NCBI RefSeq assembly: GCF_028554725.1
Contig: NC_071671.1
Span: 69,372,001 to 69,436,000 of the forward strand
Origin: Zeugodacus cucurbitae
Lineage: Eukaryota; Arthropoda; Insecta; Diptera; Tephritidae
Direction of reading: 5' to 3'
DNA length: 64,000 nucleotides
Each line of letters begins with the position of its first letter. Position 1 is the stretch's first letter. This document shows positions 25,301-39,171 of the stretch, one piece after another. The notes beneath the pieces were generated by a model. That model was not told where the DNA came from and ran no database searches. It worked only from the letters and a program-made list of their open reading frames with translations. The position numbers and the translations under genes are program-made.

Positions 25301-28300
25301 TAGAAATAAATGCAAATGTAATTTAAATTGAAAAAAAATCAGTGAAATTCTGTTAGCTGCTCATTAAATCGCACTTTAATTAATCATATGTATATCTAAA
25401 TGAGTAACATCCCAAACCAAATGCGTGTTGTTGTCTTAACTATTGAATATTAATTTCTTAACCAAAATCAACAAGCAGATTGCCGCCAGCGTTTCAACGC
25501 TATAATGTTAATATCATAGCCAAAGAATCTGTGTTGCTGGCAATAAAGGCCAGGTGATGATGGTCCAAGAGACGCGCAACCCACTAACCGACCACCAAAT
25601 GAGTGGCTCATCAATATGCGACATGCTTGATACTTCAGGGCCACATAATGAAAGTAGCGGACAATGCATACAAACTAACACCAAGATCTTAGAGCTCAAA
25701 TACATACAAACAGTGGTGGACTAGCGTTTAGTGAAAAAACATGCATATTTAATAAGCAAGTTGTGAAAAAAATTATTATTAATCGCTTTAATGGGTAATA
25801 TATAATGCGATGCGGTGCGGTGTAGTGGCGCAGCAAACAAATAGCCATAAAATATATTAATATGAAAATGAAGTGTAGAATACAAAAACAAGCGCGCTTA
25901 GTATATTCGAAAAGGAATATTAAAAACAAATGAGCAGACATAAAAAGTAATAAGCCGCGCTCGCGAACAACGACGACGAATTAGTCAAACGCTTTTAGAG
26001 GAATTTAGGCAGCGGCACGTAACTGGTTTGCGTTTTCAATTTTCGTAAATTATATTTTGTTTTAATTGAAGTTGACGGCGGTTAGTTCAAATAGTAAGGA
26101 ATGCGCAAAATTTTGAATAAATTCTAGTATAAATAATTGGCTGTGGCGGGAGAAATCTGGTGATGAGAAAATATATTCTTTGGAGCAATGCTTCTGTTGT
26201 TTATTACTTAAGTTAAAAATTATTGTGCAAAATTTGTCTTTAATGTTGGTAAAAACTTTGAAGATAATTAAAATAAAAAATAATGAATTAAAAAAAAAAT
26301 TAATAAAAAAATAATTTTTTTTTTTTAATTTTAGCTTGAGAAATGTGGATATCTTTCAAATATTATAAGAGTCAAAAAGTTGAAAAAGCTTGCCCTTTAT
26401 ACTTACTTAGCGTCTCAACTCATCAAATTCCATATCTCTTGACCGATCTGATACCTAATTTCTGCTAGGAACCTTCGTTCCAATAAACTCGCTTCCACCT
26501 GCTCATAAAATTCCCTTGAAAACTTCGAAAGCTGCTTTAGAAACAACAACCGCAATCGATATCCACCAGCAACATTATCGCAGCATCGCTCGGTTGCTAC
26601 TTAAACTACTTTATAACGCCCGCAGCGCAGCGTGTGTAACAAAAAAAATCCGAAAAACAACAAGAAAAATCTTTATAATTAAAGCAGTAAATTCCGAGAA
26701 ATACCCGCCAACAAAAAGCGCTACGAAAGTAATCAAGAAAGCAATGAAGCGAAGCGCAAACCAGAAAGAAATCAAAGCAATAAACCAAAAATTAGAAACT
26801 TTACGAATTAAATTCGAGTCATTATCTATGCTCAACGATCTCAGCGACGGCCAGAATGAGACATTTCAAAAAAGGTCAAAAGCACAAGAAAAAAAAACAA
26901 AAACATATATATATTTTAACTGTTTTAATAAATAAAATTTATGTTTATTTTTTATATTTAAATATTCATGCCGCCAGGTGTACAAGCTCTCGCGCCGATT
27001 GTTCGTTAGCATATTCGAAATTCTTTGAGATTACTTTCATAATTAATTCACTCGTGGTATACGTGTTTTTTTCGAATTTAGCAACTAGTTTGCTTGAATC
27101 ATCTTAGAATTTAAAGCTAAGCCTACGCTAATAGCAAGCGCTTGCATCAGTCAGCAGTTAGCAGTCAGCATCTAGTGTTTAACAAATACTACTAAAGCAC
27201 GAAAATCTCTACACACACAAGCTTCTACGCAACTAGAAGTCGCTGACTGCTACAATAACTACAACAGCATCTCGAACTCGTCTACTTTTTCGCTATTTTT
27301 ATTGACCAGTACTCGAGCTGGCGTCGGCGTCATCGCAGCGCAGCGTCCACATTCCATTCCAGCGATTTTCCTCTGTTCCAACTTTTTCTTCGACTTTACC
27401 GTTTAATTTATTTTCTACTATTTTATTTTTTTCTTTCACACAACCATTTTCCAACTAACAGTTTGACTTTTGGCCGCTGTGAGCCAACTATTTTGGGTGC
27501 AGAGTCAAGTCAGTGTTGTTGTTGTTGCTGATATGCTTGTGTGTTACCTTCAGGTTTCTACCACTTCTTCACTTCTTAAGTGTTGGTTGGTGTTAGTCTC
27601 GCTTCAACAGCCTCAAACAGGTAACTCACACAGCTGCAGCAGCACGGCGATGCTGCAACATAACGTAATTCCATGGAATTCCGAGGCAAATCATAAAGAA
27701 CGAACGTAGTAGTGAAGGAGTGTTGAGGTAATATGTAGCTGTGTGTGTGTATAAATAGACACATACAGACATTTGAGTAGCGTTTGTAACAAAAGATATA
27801 GAGGAAAGACTTTACTACTTGACTTTTAAATTAAAAAGAACGTATACAACAACAAAACAAAAGCAAAGAAAATTGCAACAAGAAATTCGAGTTGGGGGAA
27901 ATTTAGAGGAAAACAAATAAATAACAAGAAAATGTTACATTTAATGGTTAAAGCAAATACAATGCGGAACGTCAAAAAGACCAAATAAAGAGGGATAGAC
28001 GCAATAGCAAAGTGCTACAGAGAGAGAGAGGGAGTGTATTTAGACCCTAGAGTGGTAAGAAGACAAATGAATGCTAGTTAAAGAGAGTACAAATTGACCT
28101 GATGCACAGCAGCTCCTCAGAAACACATAAATCTGTTGATGGATGTGTTTGTAGAGAGAGAGCTAAGAGTATTGTCAATCACTGCATTTCAACTATTCAT
28201 TTTTGTTTTAATAACAATAACTATTTGTTGTTTGTGTAGTACAAGTATAACAACAGCAACAATATAGAGTGCAACTCAAAGAGAGCTGTTCTCTAGACAC

Positions 28301-31300
28301 TGAGTGCCCATTTCAGCTGTTTGCTCTGCCGATAAAATCTGTAATAAAACATGAAGAAAACTAAGAAGTGGCTGATATGTGTTGCAAGCAGCAAAACAAC
28401 TACAAAATAAAATAGACACAACAAAGTCAGCGAATATAACAGAAAAGGCGACAAACAACAGGTTTTCCTTGATCACTCACACACACGCACAGGAGCTCAC
28501 ATAGATAAGCACACGCACATTGACAGCTCATATTTATTTGTGTGGTGTTGCGCTCAACATAGGTAAGCTGAGAGTTATTCGCCTTAAAAATTTCGTGGCT
28601 TGTATTTTCGAGCGCTAACCAGCTCTCTCAGCCAAGTTAGTGAGTTTTTGACATTTCTAATTCATATTTATATGTGTGTGTGTGTGTTAGTTGACGTTTT
28701 TTGTGTGTTTGCTGTTTTTTGCTAATCTTTTCGCCAATATCTATTGTCTGTTGTTGTCGACTTGCATTTCCAAGAGTTCAAGAGGTCATTGAGGTGAGAT
28801 GGAAGAATATTTGAGAATTTCTGCATTTCTTTATAAGAGAATATAATCTTTATAAGAAAAATTGGAATGAAAAAATAAAATAAAATAGATTTTATTTACT
28901 TAACTAATGCGAATATGGGCTGAGAAAACATGCTTCCATCAAAACTAGATTTTTATATAGATGCGTATATATAATATATATGTTTCTAGTTTAGATTTGT
29001 GAAATATAAATTTATAGTTATAATTCTGAGATTTCTGAGAACTCTGAACAGTTCTCAGAAAACTGCTGTAAGTTAATAATAATCAAAAACATCATGAAAA
29101 TATCATGTCAACCAAGAGTTATATGAATAAACAAGTACATCATACCTCATTCACAACAAAGTAATAAAAATGCACGAAACCACAAACGAAAACAAAAGCA
29201 TAATTAAAGCAAAATCAGCAAAAAGAGTGGATTTTTCTAAGAAAAATATCAGCAGCATGTGGGCGTAGATTGTCTCAAAATCGCTGCTCAACCGCAAACG
29301 ATTTGGCTACCACACATTTTGCAAAAGAAACAACAAAAACAATCATAACAAAACAGCTAACAACAACAACAACACTAATAATAACAGACAGCAGCCAGCG
29401 GCCAACGCTTCACCTCAAGTTGCGTCGTCGTCGTTGCAACATCAGCGACCCACCTAATATATTTTTTCGTCTTCCTCCATTGTCGGGCTCTCCTCAGTTA
29501 TTGAGCTACTTTTGTGCTTTTCTTTTACTTGATTTTATTGTTTTGTGTTTGGTGTGCTTTTATGACAACAATGAGGACACACAAGCGAATGCAGCAAACA
29601 GACAATGCGAAAGAGTGTTGAAGCAAACGAATAGAATGTGAAGAAGAACGACGTAAAGCAAATACAAAACACTGAATAAACACATGCTAAACAAAAGACT
29701 CAAGCCGCGAACCTGGTGGGCTGCTGCCACACAATTGCACATACTCACATATGCGTGTATTGTTGTTTGTATATAAGAATCTTATACATATAAATGCGCG
29801 AACATAAAAACACACCCATGCGCGCACATAACTTTTATTTATTTATTTATTTATATAATTTCAAAATCACATAATCTGTACTCGAAAAGCAGCCAGAGCG
29901 CTTGCTGGCTGACTGTGCTGCCCACTTGCAATCGCACAATCCCAGCCTCGGCGGCTGCTCCGACCGACGACATTGGCTGCCGTGTTGCGCCAGTTTCGAG
30001 CGTTGGCGGCGCTTAAAGGGGGCAACTATTAGCAGAGCGGCGCAACATTATGCGATTCATTTCCATTTTGTTTTTGTCGCGTGTTTAGATATATTCGTAC
30101 TTGAAAATCGAATATTCAAAATGCAAGTTCAAACGCTGGCAACTTCCGCTAGCTACCGGCTACAAATCGGTTCGGGTTGGCGTGTCTGAAATTGCACTCG
30201 GCTCATTAAGACACAAGCTATGCTTGGCTTTAATGAAATAAATAGCAGTTAATGAATAAAAATATTTGAAATATTGAAGTATTATTTTCAAAACCAGACA
30301 AAGATTTTGGACAATCAAAATTTCAAAAAAAAATAAAAATAAATGTCTTCTCACTCTCATAGTGTAGCCAAACATACAAATTAACATTTCCCATTTTCAT
30401 TTCACATCTTAAACTATTTTTTGGAATATTTCTTACGTATGCACTCCGCTTTGATGTTCCACCAAAGTTCAAGCGCTGCTGCTTTGACTACGGTGTACGC
30501 CAATTATTTTTACGGCTATGTTATAATTCAGAAATCGTGATCCGGAAGCTTCGTTTTATGCATGCAATTCCTTGATTGCCTTTGTTGTTGTTGTTGTTTT
30601 TTTGCTTATACCACCACCTTCAAGTAACCCTCATCCCATCAAATTACTTTGCTTTCCAAAACGAATCGTTGAGTGTGGCGTCAAATGATTACTTTCGGCC
30701 TCAAGGCATTCTAGATGATAGTGGAAGAGTCTGTGCTGTGTTGTAAGATAGTGAGGCAAAGTGCTTTTTGTACTAAAGTCAACTACGCAAAGCGCTGGCA
30801 AATATTTTACAACAATTTTCTTAAATTTCTTTGAAACAAAATGATGTTGCTGCTGTTGTTGTTAAACGTGCCACACGTTGCAAGTAAAGACGAATTTTAA
30901 CAGCACACTCTTTGGCAGATTCGCTGTACTTTCCAACCAGTGCCAGAGTGCACACAATCAAACGTGAGTTAGTGTGTGTAGACACTTTGATAATTGTGCA
31001 ACCGTAAGGCACGATGCAACATTCGAAATGTGCAACGTCATTACAATCACCGTCATTATCAGCAGCAACAGTGCTGGAAAGCAGACATACAAACATACAA
31101 ACTGTAACTGGGCAACATTCAGTATTTCTGCAACATTCAACTGCTGCCAACAACACCAGCGTGCTTGTCGTGATTACTTGCAACATGCCGCGCCGCATTA
31201 TTATCGACAACATCAATTGCTGCCACAGCCATTGCACGGCGCATGGAGACTTGGGTGAGTGTGTTGAAATTACTGCCGCCCGCAGCTAAAGCCAGCCACT

Positions 31301-34300
31301 ACAAATGAAGTAAAGCAACAACAACAACAAAGCGTTGAGTGCCGCCTTCAATTTATCCATTGCACTTCAGCTTTAATGCTATACCTTCTTCCTCCAGATA
31401 CAATGATTTGAATGGTTGAACAATTTGACATGGGGGAGGAGACGCAAGCGACTGCTGCAGCAAGAGAGATTGGTCAAATTTGTATGTTGGCGCCATATAG
31501 ACGCCATGCGCGCTAGTATCTACAGCAAGTTAGCCACAGCAACTTAGCGCATCTTCAAGCATCCGAAGCAACGGAGTTGATATAACGGACAATAGACAAA
31601 GCGTAGTTGGAGCAATAAATAAAGGCCACAAAAGAGAGCGGGACGGAGAGTGGAAGAGGGGGAGTTATTACTTTTGAGAGATGGAGAAATAAAAGTTAAG
31701 CTATTAGCATTGTTGTTGTAGTCTTTGTGTTGCTTCAGACATAAAGCTGGGTTCAAAAGAGATAATATTTGCATCGTAGTTGAGGTTATGTTGTTCTAGT
31801 AATCTCAGGTTTCCAAAACTCTCAAAAATTAATACTTGAAGCAAGCGCCTTTAATTGCCACCACTCCACTTGTTGTCGTTGGCCCACTTGTTTATCGGTG
31901 TTTGACTGACTTAGAACGCATAGCGCCGCCTGGCGCCACATTCATTTCGCAAGCTTGTCGCTGTGTATTGACCTGTTTCTAACTACTGCTGACGAGCGTC
32001 TAGCTCGATACAAAATCAGCGCAGCGCAGCAGCTTTATGTAGCGCCACATGAATGCCAAGCACGTAGACGGCCTGCGGCGCTGTGTGAACAACAATAACA
32101 ACAAAGCGCTATTTGTAGTGGCGGCTCTGCAAATATGCTGGACTCAGTGTGACAACATGCGACGCACGTGTTGTCTCATTGGCGTCAGCAATGTCTACAA
32201 GACTCTCTTTAACTAAAAGATTGCAAAGCAGATTTATTTTGTCACACTTCTGGGGTTTAGAAGTACAAGTGTGAGCAATGAAAATATTTTGATAAAATCT
32301 TATAATAAGCTATTAGCCACCCTAGGTCATCTAATCATCAATTCGTGGAACACAAATCCTCAGAAATTCTTTTTTTTTTTTCAAAGTTGGCATATATTCT
32401 TCGATCTGTTCATACTATCTGCTCGGCGTTATACCAATCACTCAGCGCACCACTTCTATTTCAGCTTCATTAGCTGCTTTTATTTCCTTCTTTGTGCACT
32501 ATTTGTGTGTCGTGGCGCCACCATAGTAAACTTACAATCACAACAACAACAATAACAATGTATTGAATAGCCATAATAGATTTGAAGCGCGTGCGCGCCA
32601 TTAAGTAATCGCCTAACTAAAATTGTCACAAGCAAAAAAAAAACAACTAAACTAAGTTAATATGGCCAGAGCTACCGTAATATTATTAGAAGGATCAGCA
32701 GTCGTAAGCGTTAAATACAAGTAACAACAATAATAAACAAAGAAACTGTTATGAATTATTTATTGCGCGGCGTGCAAAGCTCAAACAGCTCGTAAGCCGA
32801 GCGTGTGTTTAACCGGTCGTCGACTGGCAATTGGGAAAACACCGTTACACACATATACATATATATAAATACTGGCGAGCTTGTGTAATAAACTACATGA
32901 GATTTCTATTTGCTGGCGCTAGCGAAGCTGCTGTGTTACTTTCACCGCAACCAGCGAGAACTGTGGCAGCAAACCGCAATTATTTTAGATTGGCTTGACA
33001 GCAATAGCAATCAATACACACACATGTGTATCTATGAGCGCATATTTGTATTTATTTCCCCATTTGGTATTTCAGCGGTGACAACAGCACGCGCTAAAGA
33101 ATGCCCCGAATGCTTTGTCTTTGCATAATGCATATGTATGAGTCTCATTTTGAGCGTATATTTGTGCAGCGCATTGCGGAGTGCAGCGGTGCTTACATTG
33201 TGGCATGTTTGGGTTGCTTAGGAGATTCAAAAAATATTTTTTAATTGAGCATTAATATTGAAGAATGCAGTAATTTATTATAAATTCGATTGAAACAGTT
33301 TTTTGCCATAAAAAAATTTGAATAAAAATTTTAATTATATAAAAATAGAGAATCACTGTAACCCTCTATATTCATAAGAAATCATGTAAACACTCAGTTA
33401 CTTAACAACCTCTGAAAACATCACCATTTGTCGCCCAGTCACTCCGCGTAAATCTATCAGTTGTCCAATACGTTAGTCACGCCAGTTGACAAGCGGCGAC
33501 AAAATTACTATGAACAAGGTAAAAACAACAACGCGGCAATTAAGAATGCGCTAATAATAGCAACAACTATAACAGCGACAGCGAAAACGTGACAAATTGC
33601 GTACCTTCGGTGAAGGTAAATGGCAGCAGCAAAAAGCACAAACAACAAATAAAAGAAACTGTCAAAATGTATGCAATGTAAAGCTGCACCTTAAATGCCG
33701 TTGCAAATAATTAAGCTGCTGAAAAACATATGCAACAGCAACGCAATGCAAATCGAGTTCGCTGCTTAAGTCTAATGTTTGCTGAATGCCAAGCTGGCCT
33801 TTCGCTTGCTGGCCTGTCGCTGCTGCCAATCCATTTTGCATTTAACCGCTTTGTGTGCTATTTTCAGCACGTACACGCACATAAGTGCGTATATGCGTGT
33901 GCACTGGGCTGGTTTGTGGCGCGTACGCTGTTGGCTGCCACATAATGGTGCAATTAACTATTTTGCATAGCGTTCAAGCAGTGAACACTTAAATATATCG
34001 GTGATATGTTGTTATATATATTCGTGTTGTTGTTGGTTTCTGTCAGCATTTCAAAGTTGTCTGGAAAAGGCAGTTTGTGAAGGATTTTTTTGTTGTTGTA
34101 CATTTACGCATGATAAAATCAAAATTGTTGTTGTGTTTTTTACATGTACGAACGTGTTTGTTGCAACCAGTATGTCAAGCGCTATTGAAAGTTTAGTGAA
34201 GTGATTATTTATAGTAATATTAGTAAGAATTTGAGCACCAAAAATATAATTTTGTCTCTAATTGAATATCTGGAAGAGGAGATATAGTTTTTGAGCCATA

Positions 34301-37300
34301 TCAAATACCAAAAAAAAAAATATTTTTATTGAAAGTTGTTGTATCGCCATCCAACTACAATGATTTTTAACAACCTTGTGATAAAGATGTTCCCTACGAA
34401 GTGGTCCTACTTTTTCAAACCCCACTGGCTCCCACACAATTTTTTAATCTTTATTAGCTTCGACGACATGTTCCGCCTCCCACGACCACCACGCTTCGGC
34501 AATGAAAAAGTATTGATGATATGTCTCTTTTAACAATTGAGAAAGTGCATGGCAAACAGTTGGACACAAACAACGCGCATCTTACACCCACTTCGTAGCG
34601 CTTCAAGCAGCCAGCTGGAAGTCACAGCAGCACAATCATCTTCGAACCAAAATTAAACTTTGTTTTGTTGTTGGTTGTTATTTTATTGTGGGTGGCAGTG
34701 CATTAAGTAACCGAAAATGTATTTTGCAGGAACTGAAATTTATTAAAATGTTTTTTTTTTTATGATTATTGGTTTAGCGCTTTATGGCGGTATTTCGTGG
34801 AAGCGCTCGCAAGAAGTTAAAAATAAATTTAAAGTTGCAATAAAATGCCTTTTTCTCTTAGCACACATTGTCAGATTCCCAGAACTGGTGCACCTGCAGT
34901 AAATTAGTGAGCGCCACATACTCACTGACCACTCTCTTAGTGTGTGTATATTTGTATGTTTATAGCTGTATGCAAGCAGCAGTGTGTTAAATGAAATGCA
35001 ATTAGTTTTATTGCCACACAAACCATTTGATCGCGCTGTAGGTGGGTGCTGTTGTCGCTTCTTCAGCCAGCTTAGTGACACAGCACGCATGCGCATACAA
35101 TTAATGCGAGCTCAGCTACTAACTTTAATCTCGATGCATAAATTAAATGTAATTTATTTTTATTTTTTCATCTGATAATTAAATTAATTTTCGATTTTTC
35201 GGTGAAACCACTAAGAAAGCAATGAAACAAGCATGCGGTTAAGGAGCGCATGCGTTGGCGTTGGTCTCACTTAAGAAAACACAGAGTGGGTGTTAGTTAG
35301 GGGAAATAGTTAAATAAATTTTGGAGATGGCAGGAAATGTACGAGACTGTGGAGAAGACATATTGTAAAACACAATTTTGCTGTTGTTTAAGAGTTTTTG
35401 TAAACTAAATATGATGAAGGTAGGGATCGATAAACATATAAAATTATCAAAAATGAAAATTAAAGAAATAGTATACTAAAAATTATATAAATGAATACAA
35501 AAATGCTGGTGATAATGCTTTCTGTTCTCATTAAATGTTGAATTTATCTTTCATTACTTAATGAATAAGCGAACAAGTTCGTTGCTTAAGTCTTTTATAT
35601 TTTCTCTAAAATTCTACACAACTACCATGGAGGCATTTCAAGAGTCACCACAAATAATTAGCATATAAAAAATCAGTAAGATACAAATTCCATGCTTTCT
35701 TAAAGTAATTTTACGTGTTTCTTATTTCTTTGCCATTTCTCTTGGTATTTAACACCCACAGGCTGACAAAGCTTTTGTTTAACTTGCTCTCATTGCGACG
35801 AGCATAAATCAAGCAACGAAATGGGCTGAGCGACAGCAGTGAAATGCCACAAATCAGAGAAGAAATGACAAAAAATTAAAAAACAACAACAATAAAGTGA
35901 GTGAAGGCAGAGGGCATACAAATGAGCGAACAACAAGTGGGCGCCAACTTGAAAAATTACAAAGAAACATACAAACACACACACACAGAGATGTATGCAA
36001 GCGGCTAAAGCAAAAAATTCAGTTGGTGTATTCAATAATTAGCAGCCCACGCATTTTGTCGTCGGCTATCGCCGTGTGTCTACAATCGAATGCTAATAAT
36101 AAGTATGCATATGCAAACGATTGCCGGTTGGCGCGCCTCGTCGCCTCACCTCACCTTTGAAGGTTGCTTTTTGCTGTGGCGCAGCGCGGAGGCGTTGGCT
36201 GGCGCTGTTATCATTAGTCAGCAGTCGGGCAGGGAAGTCAGGCAGTCAACCTGCTTTGCCTTTAGTCATTAATATTAAAATTTTACAACAACTGTTTAGC
36301 ATTTTACAAATCAGTTCTTCGGAATTTCGCCCCAGTGCACTAGCTTTTATAACTTTTTATATAGTTTTATATGGTTGTTGTTGTTGCGTTACGCTTTTCA
36401 AATAAACTCAAATCCGCTTTGAAATTCGTTAGTCATTTCATGTGTCATTTGCGAAACGGAAACGGAAAGCGCGTTAGTGAAGCGCTGAGCAACATATACA
36501 TATATACATACAAACATATGTAATATGTAGATCCATGCCTCGGCAGTAGGCTTATTATTTTCTGATTGTTTTTGTATTTTTGGTTCATCTCTTTGACGTC
36601 CGCTCAGCAAATTAGCATGTAAACAAAAGAATGCTGTTCGGCGGGCATGCGTGTGGGCTGTACGCGGCTGGCACACTTTGACCCCCACACCATTCGGCAG
36701 CGCGCTCATCGCTTGCGGCATTTGCAGTGAACCATTAATTGTTAGGAAATGAATTGAGATGAATTGATGCCAATGCTAGCGCGATGGCGACATATATATA
36801 TATATGGAAATGTTGCATGCGCTCGCCTATAATGAGGCCTGTGAATTTACTCAGTTATTTATGCGAGCATTTCGGTGTGGGTTTGCTGTCCAGTTGTGTT
36901 GGTTTTTATTGCGTGCATATATCTGTTGTATTTTTATTGTATTTGCCGACATTTTTTCGTTTGGAATTAATGATTTTTCTTTGTCAATTTTGTTGTGATG
37001 CTGCATGAATAACAACAAAAACAACACCAATGTGTGGCTGCCAGAGCAAATCATTAGGCATATATTTTATACAATATGTGGACATGCATGCGGAGATATG
37101 TGGGCCGCAGCATTATCAGCAAGCGTGCACGCACGTGCTAACTGCCCGAAAGGTAGCCGAAAATCTGTATATATTTGCATACAAATTTGAAAAAATAAAA
37201 AAAATTATTAGAAAAGCGGAACATATTGACATTGATAAATTATGAGTGGAGATGCGTTGGCTTTAAACACAAAATGCGTGATAATCACCAAAATCTCGAA

Positions 37301-39135
37301 TATGAAATTTTTGTGATTTTATTTTATTTTTATTTATTTTATTAAATGTGATGCCTTTAAATGTTGCTGAATCAAGTTTTGCAGCTAAAATATTTTAAAT
37401 TTAATTTGTAGTTATCAAATAACTCTTTAATACCCTTCTTCTTGGAAATAAATTCGCCAAATACCTTCCCATCAAATATTTTAAGCGACATTTTATGCTG
37501 AAAATAACTAAAAATTGTTTGGAATTATTAAAAATAATTATGACTTCGACCTCTGTTACCACCTTTATAAAGAAACGTTGAAAATATGCGACAAAAATAT
37601 TTCGTTTGCAAAAATGCAAAGCAAAAATGGCGTGCAAAAACTGTAAGATTCCAAGAACACAGCGTTGAGTGAGAGCAGAAGTCACAAGCGAAAGCGCAAA
37701 AGCACAAAGCGAAATGCTGAGAAGCTGTGTCAATAATAATAATAATGACACCAACAACAACATACACCACACAAATAACACAAATAAATTGCAAACAAAT
37801 AATTTTAAGCAAACAGCAATTTGGGCATAACTGACAAACCAGCCGTGTCGCTGACTGCCATAAATAACACATGGCAGAGATACGCATACCAATACAAATA
37901 CAATAAAAACACCGTGCAATCAAGTCGATAAACAGTGCAAAATTTTATAAGACACAAAAACAAAGCTGCTGACATGCCGTTGTAGCGCTGCAGCTTCTTC
38001 TTCGGCATATTCAAGCAATAAATGTGAAGAATTCTGTCATTTTGTTGGAATTTGCGCACATAAATAAACAACGTGGAAAAGCGCAAAAGCGGACCAAACG
38101 CTAGCAGAAGACACGCTGAGGCCCTTCTTCCACTCACTGTGCTGCAGTGTTCGGTTTTACAGCTTCAATTGCTGTCAATGCTGTGTCCGCTGCGGTGTCG
38201 TTGCCTAAGGGGCGCAAGCAGCCGGAATATTGAAAGGCTTCAGTGCGAATTTTGCTGGCTGGCTCTTTGATTGCTGTTGGATGCGCACTGTTTTTGTATT
38301 ATTGTTGTTTTTATTTTTGTAATATTAAAGTTTTTTGTTTTTGTTTTTTGCATTATTGCATAGCTACGTGAGTGCCGTGGGCAGTTAGCATGCAGACAAC
38401 AGATTCTCACGTTGACGGATGCTTGAAGGACATATAAACTCACATATGTATGTAATATGTTCTTTTGGTCAGGCAGTGAGCGGTTGCTGTTTTATTCGGC
38501 AATTATATGCAGTAGCGCTGCTTTTGATATTTCTTTTTATTTACGTAATTTTGTTTGCGACACTTACGAGCGCAAAGGGGTTCGTAACACATTTACAGAT
38601 AATTAACTGAAAAAACTTTTCATGAGTCTATATTAGGTGCGGGAGAATATAAAAAAAATGATTAAACACATCCATTTAATTTTTTTTTCGCATTAAATAT
38701 TAGCTAAAATTCGCGGAAATCCATATTTTCTCTTTTAACACCTTCGTTTTTCCTGTGCGAAAATGAACGCTGTGAAATAGCGATTTCCAAACACTTCACA
38801 GTAAATAACGAAAAATCACACAAATCTACACTTTTTGCACCTTTTGCGCCAAAGCAAGCTAAGCGACGATTTATTGAGACTAGAAATGTCGAAAAACTGC
38901 ATTAGTGATTTATGTGTATGTCTGCTAGTCACGCTTGCAACACTTTGTGGCAAATGTAATGTGTGCCGCCGCACCTCATTGGCGTTATTGTTGTGAACGT
39001 GCCGCATTTGAACACAACTACGAATTGACATCATCGGCATGCAAGTCAGAAGTGGCACACAAAAGGCACTAATTGAGCGATAATTTTTTGTCGCAATTAC
39101 AGGCAGATATACATATGCCTGTAAGTGTGCGAATA

Positions 39136-39171
<36 letters not shown>

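Noticed and set aside
26744..26935. 63-codon Lys/Leu-rich frame with coiled-coil-like spacing
   Set aside because: Composition follows the local A-rich DNA (runs of AAA); no conservation or promoter evidence.
27400..27620. Strong acceptor-like tract ending CTAACAG at 27461 and CAG|GTAACT at about 27620
   Set aside because: Would make a non-coding or frame-breaking exon in Egfr intron 1; no evidence that it is used, and the second site lacks a good pyrimidine tract.
31014..31251. Frame ending at a phase 1 GTGAGTG donor, considered as the Egfr isoform A exon
   Set aside because: No signal peptide near its end, CAA-repeat-derived composition, and no resemblance to the known isoform A N-terminus.
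37401..37919. 172-codon hydrophobic minus-strand frame in Egfr intron 1
   Set aside because: Starts with TTG and its Leu/Val runs come from AAT and AAC simple repeats; no recognised family.
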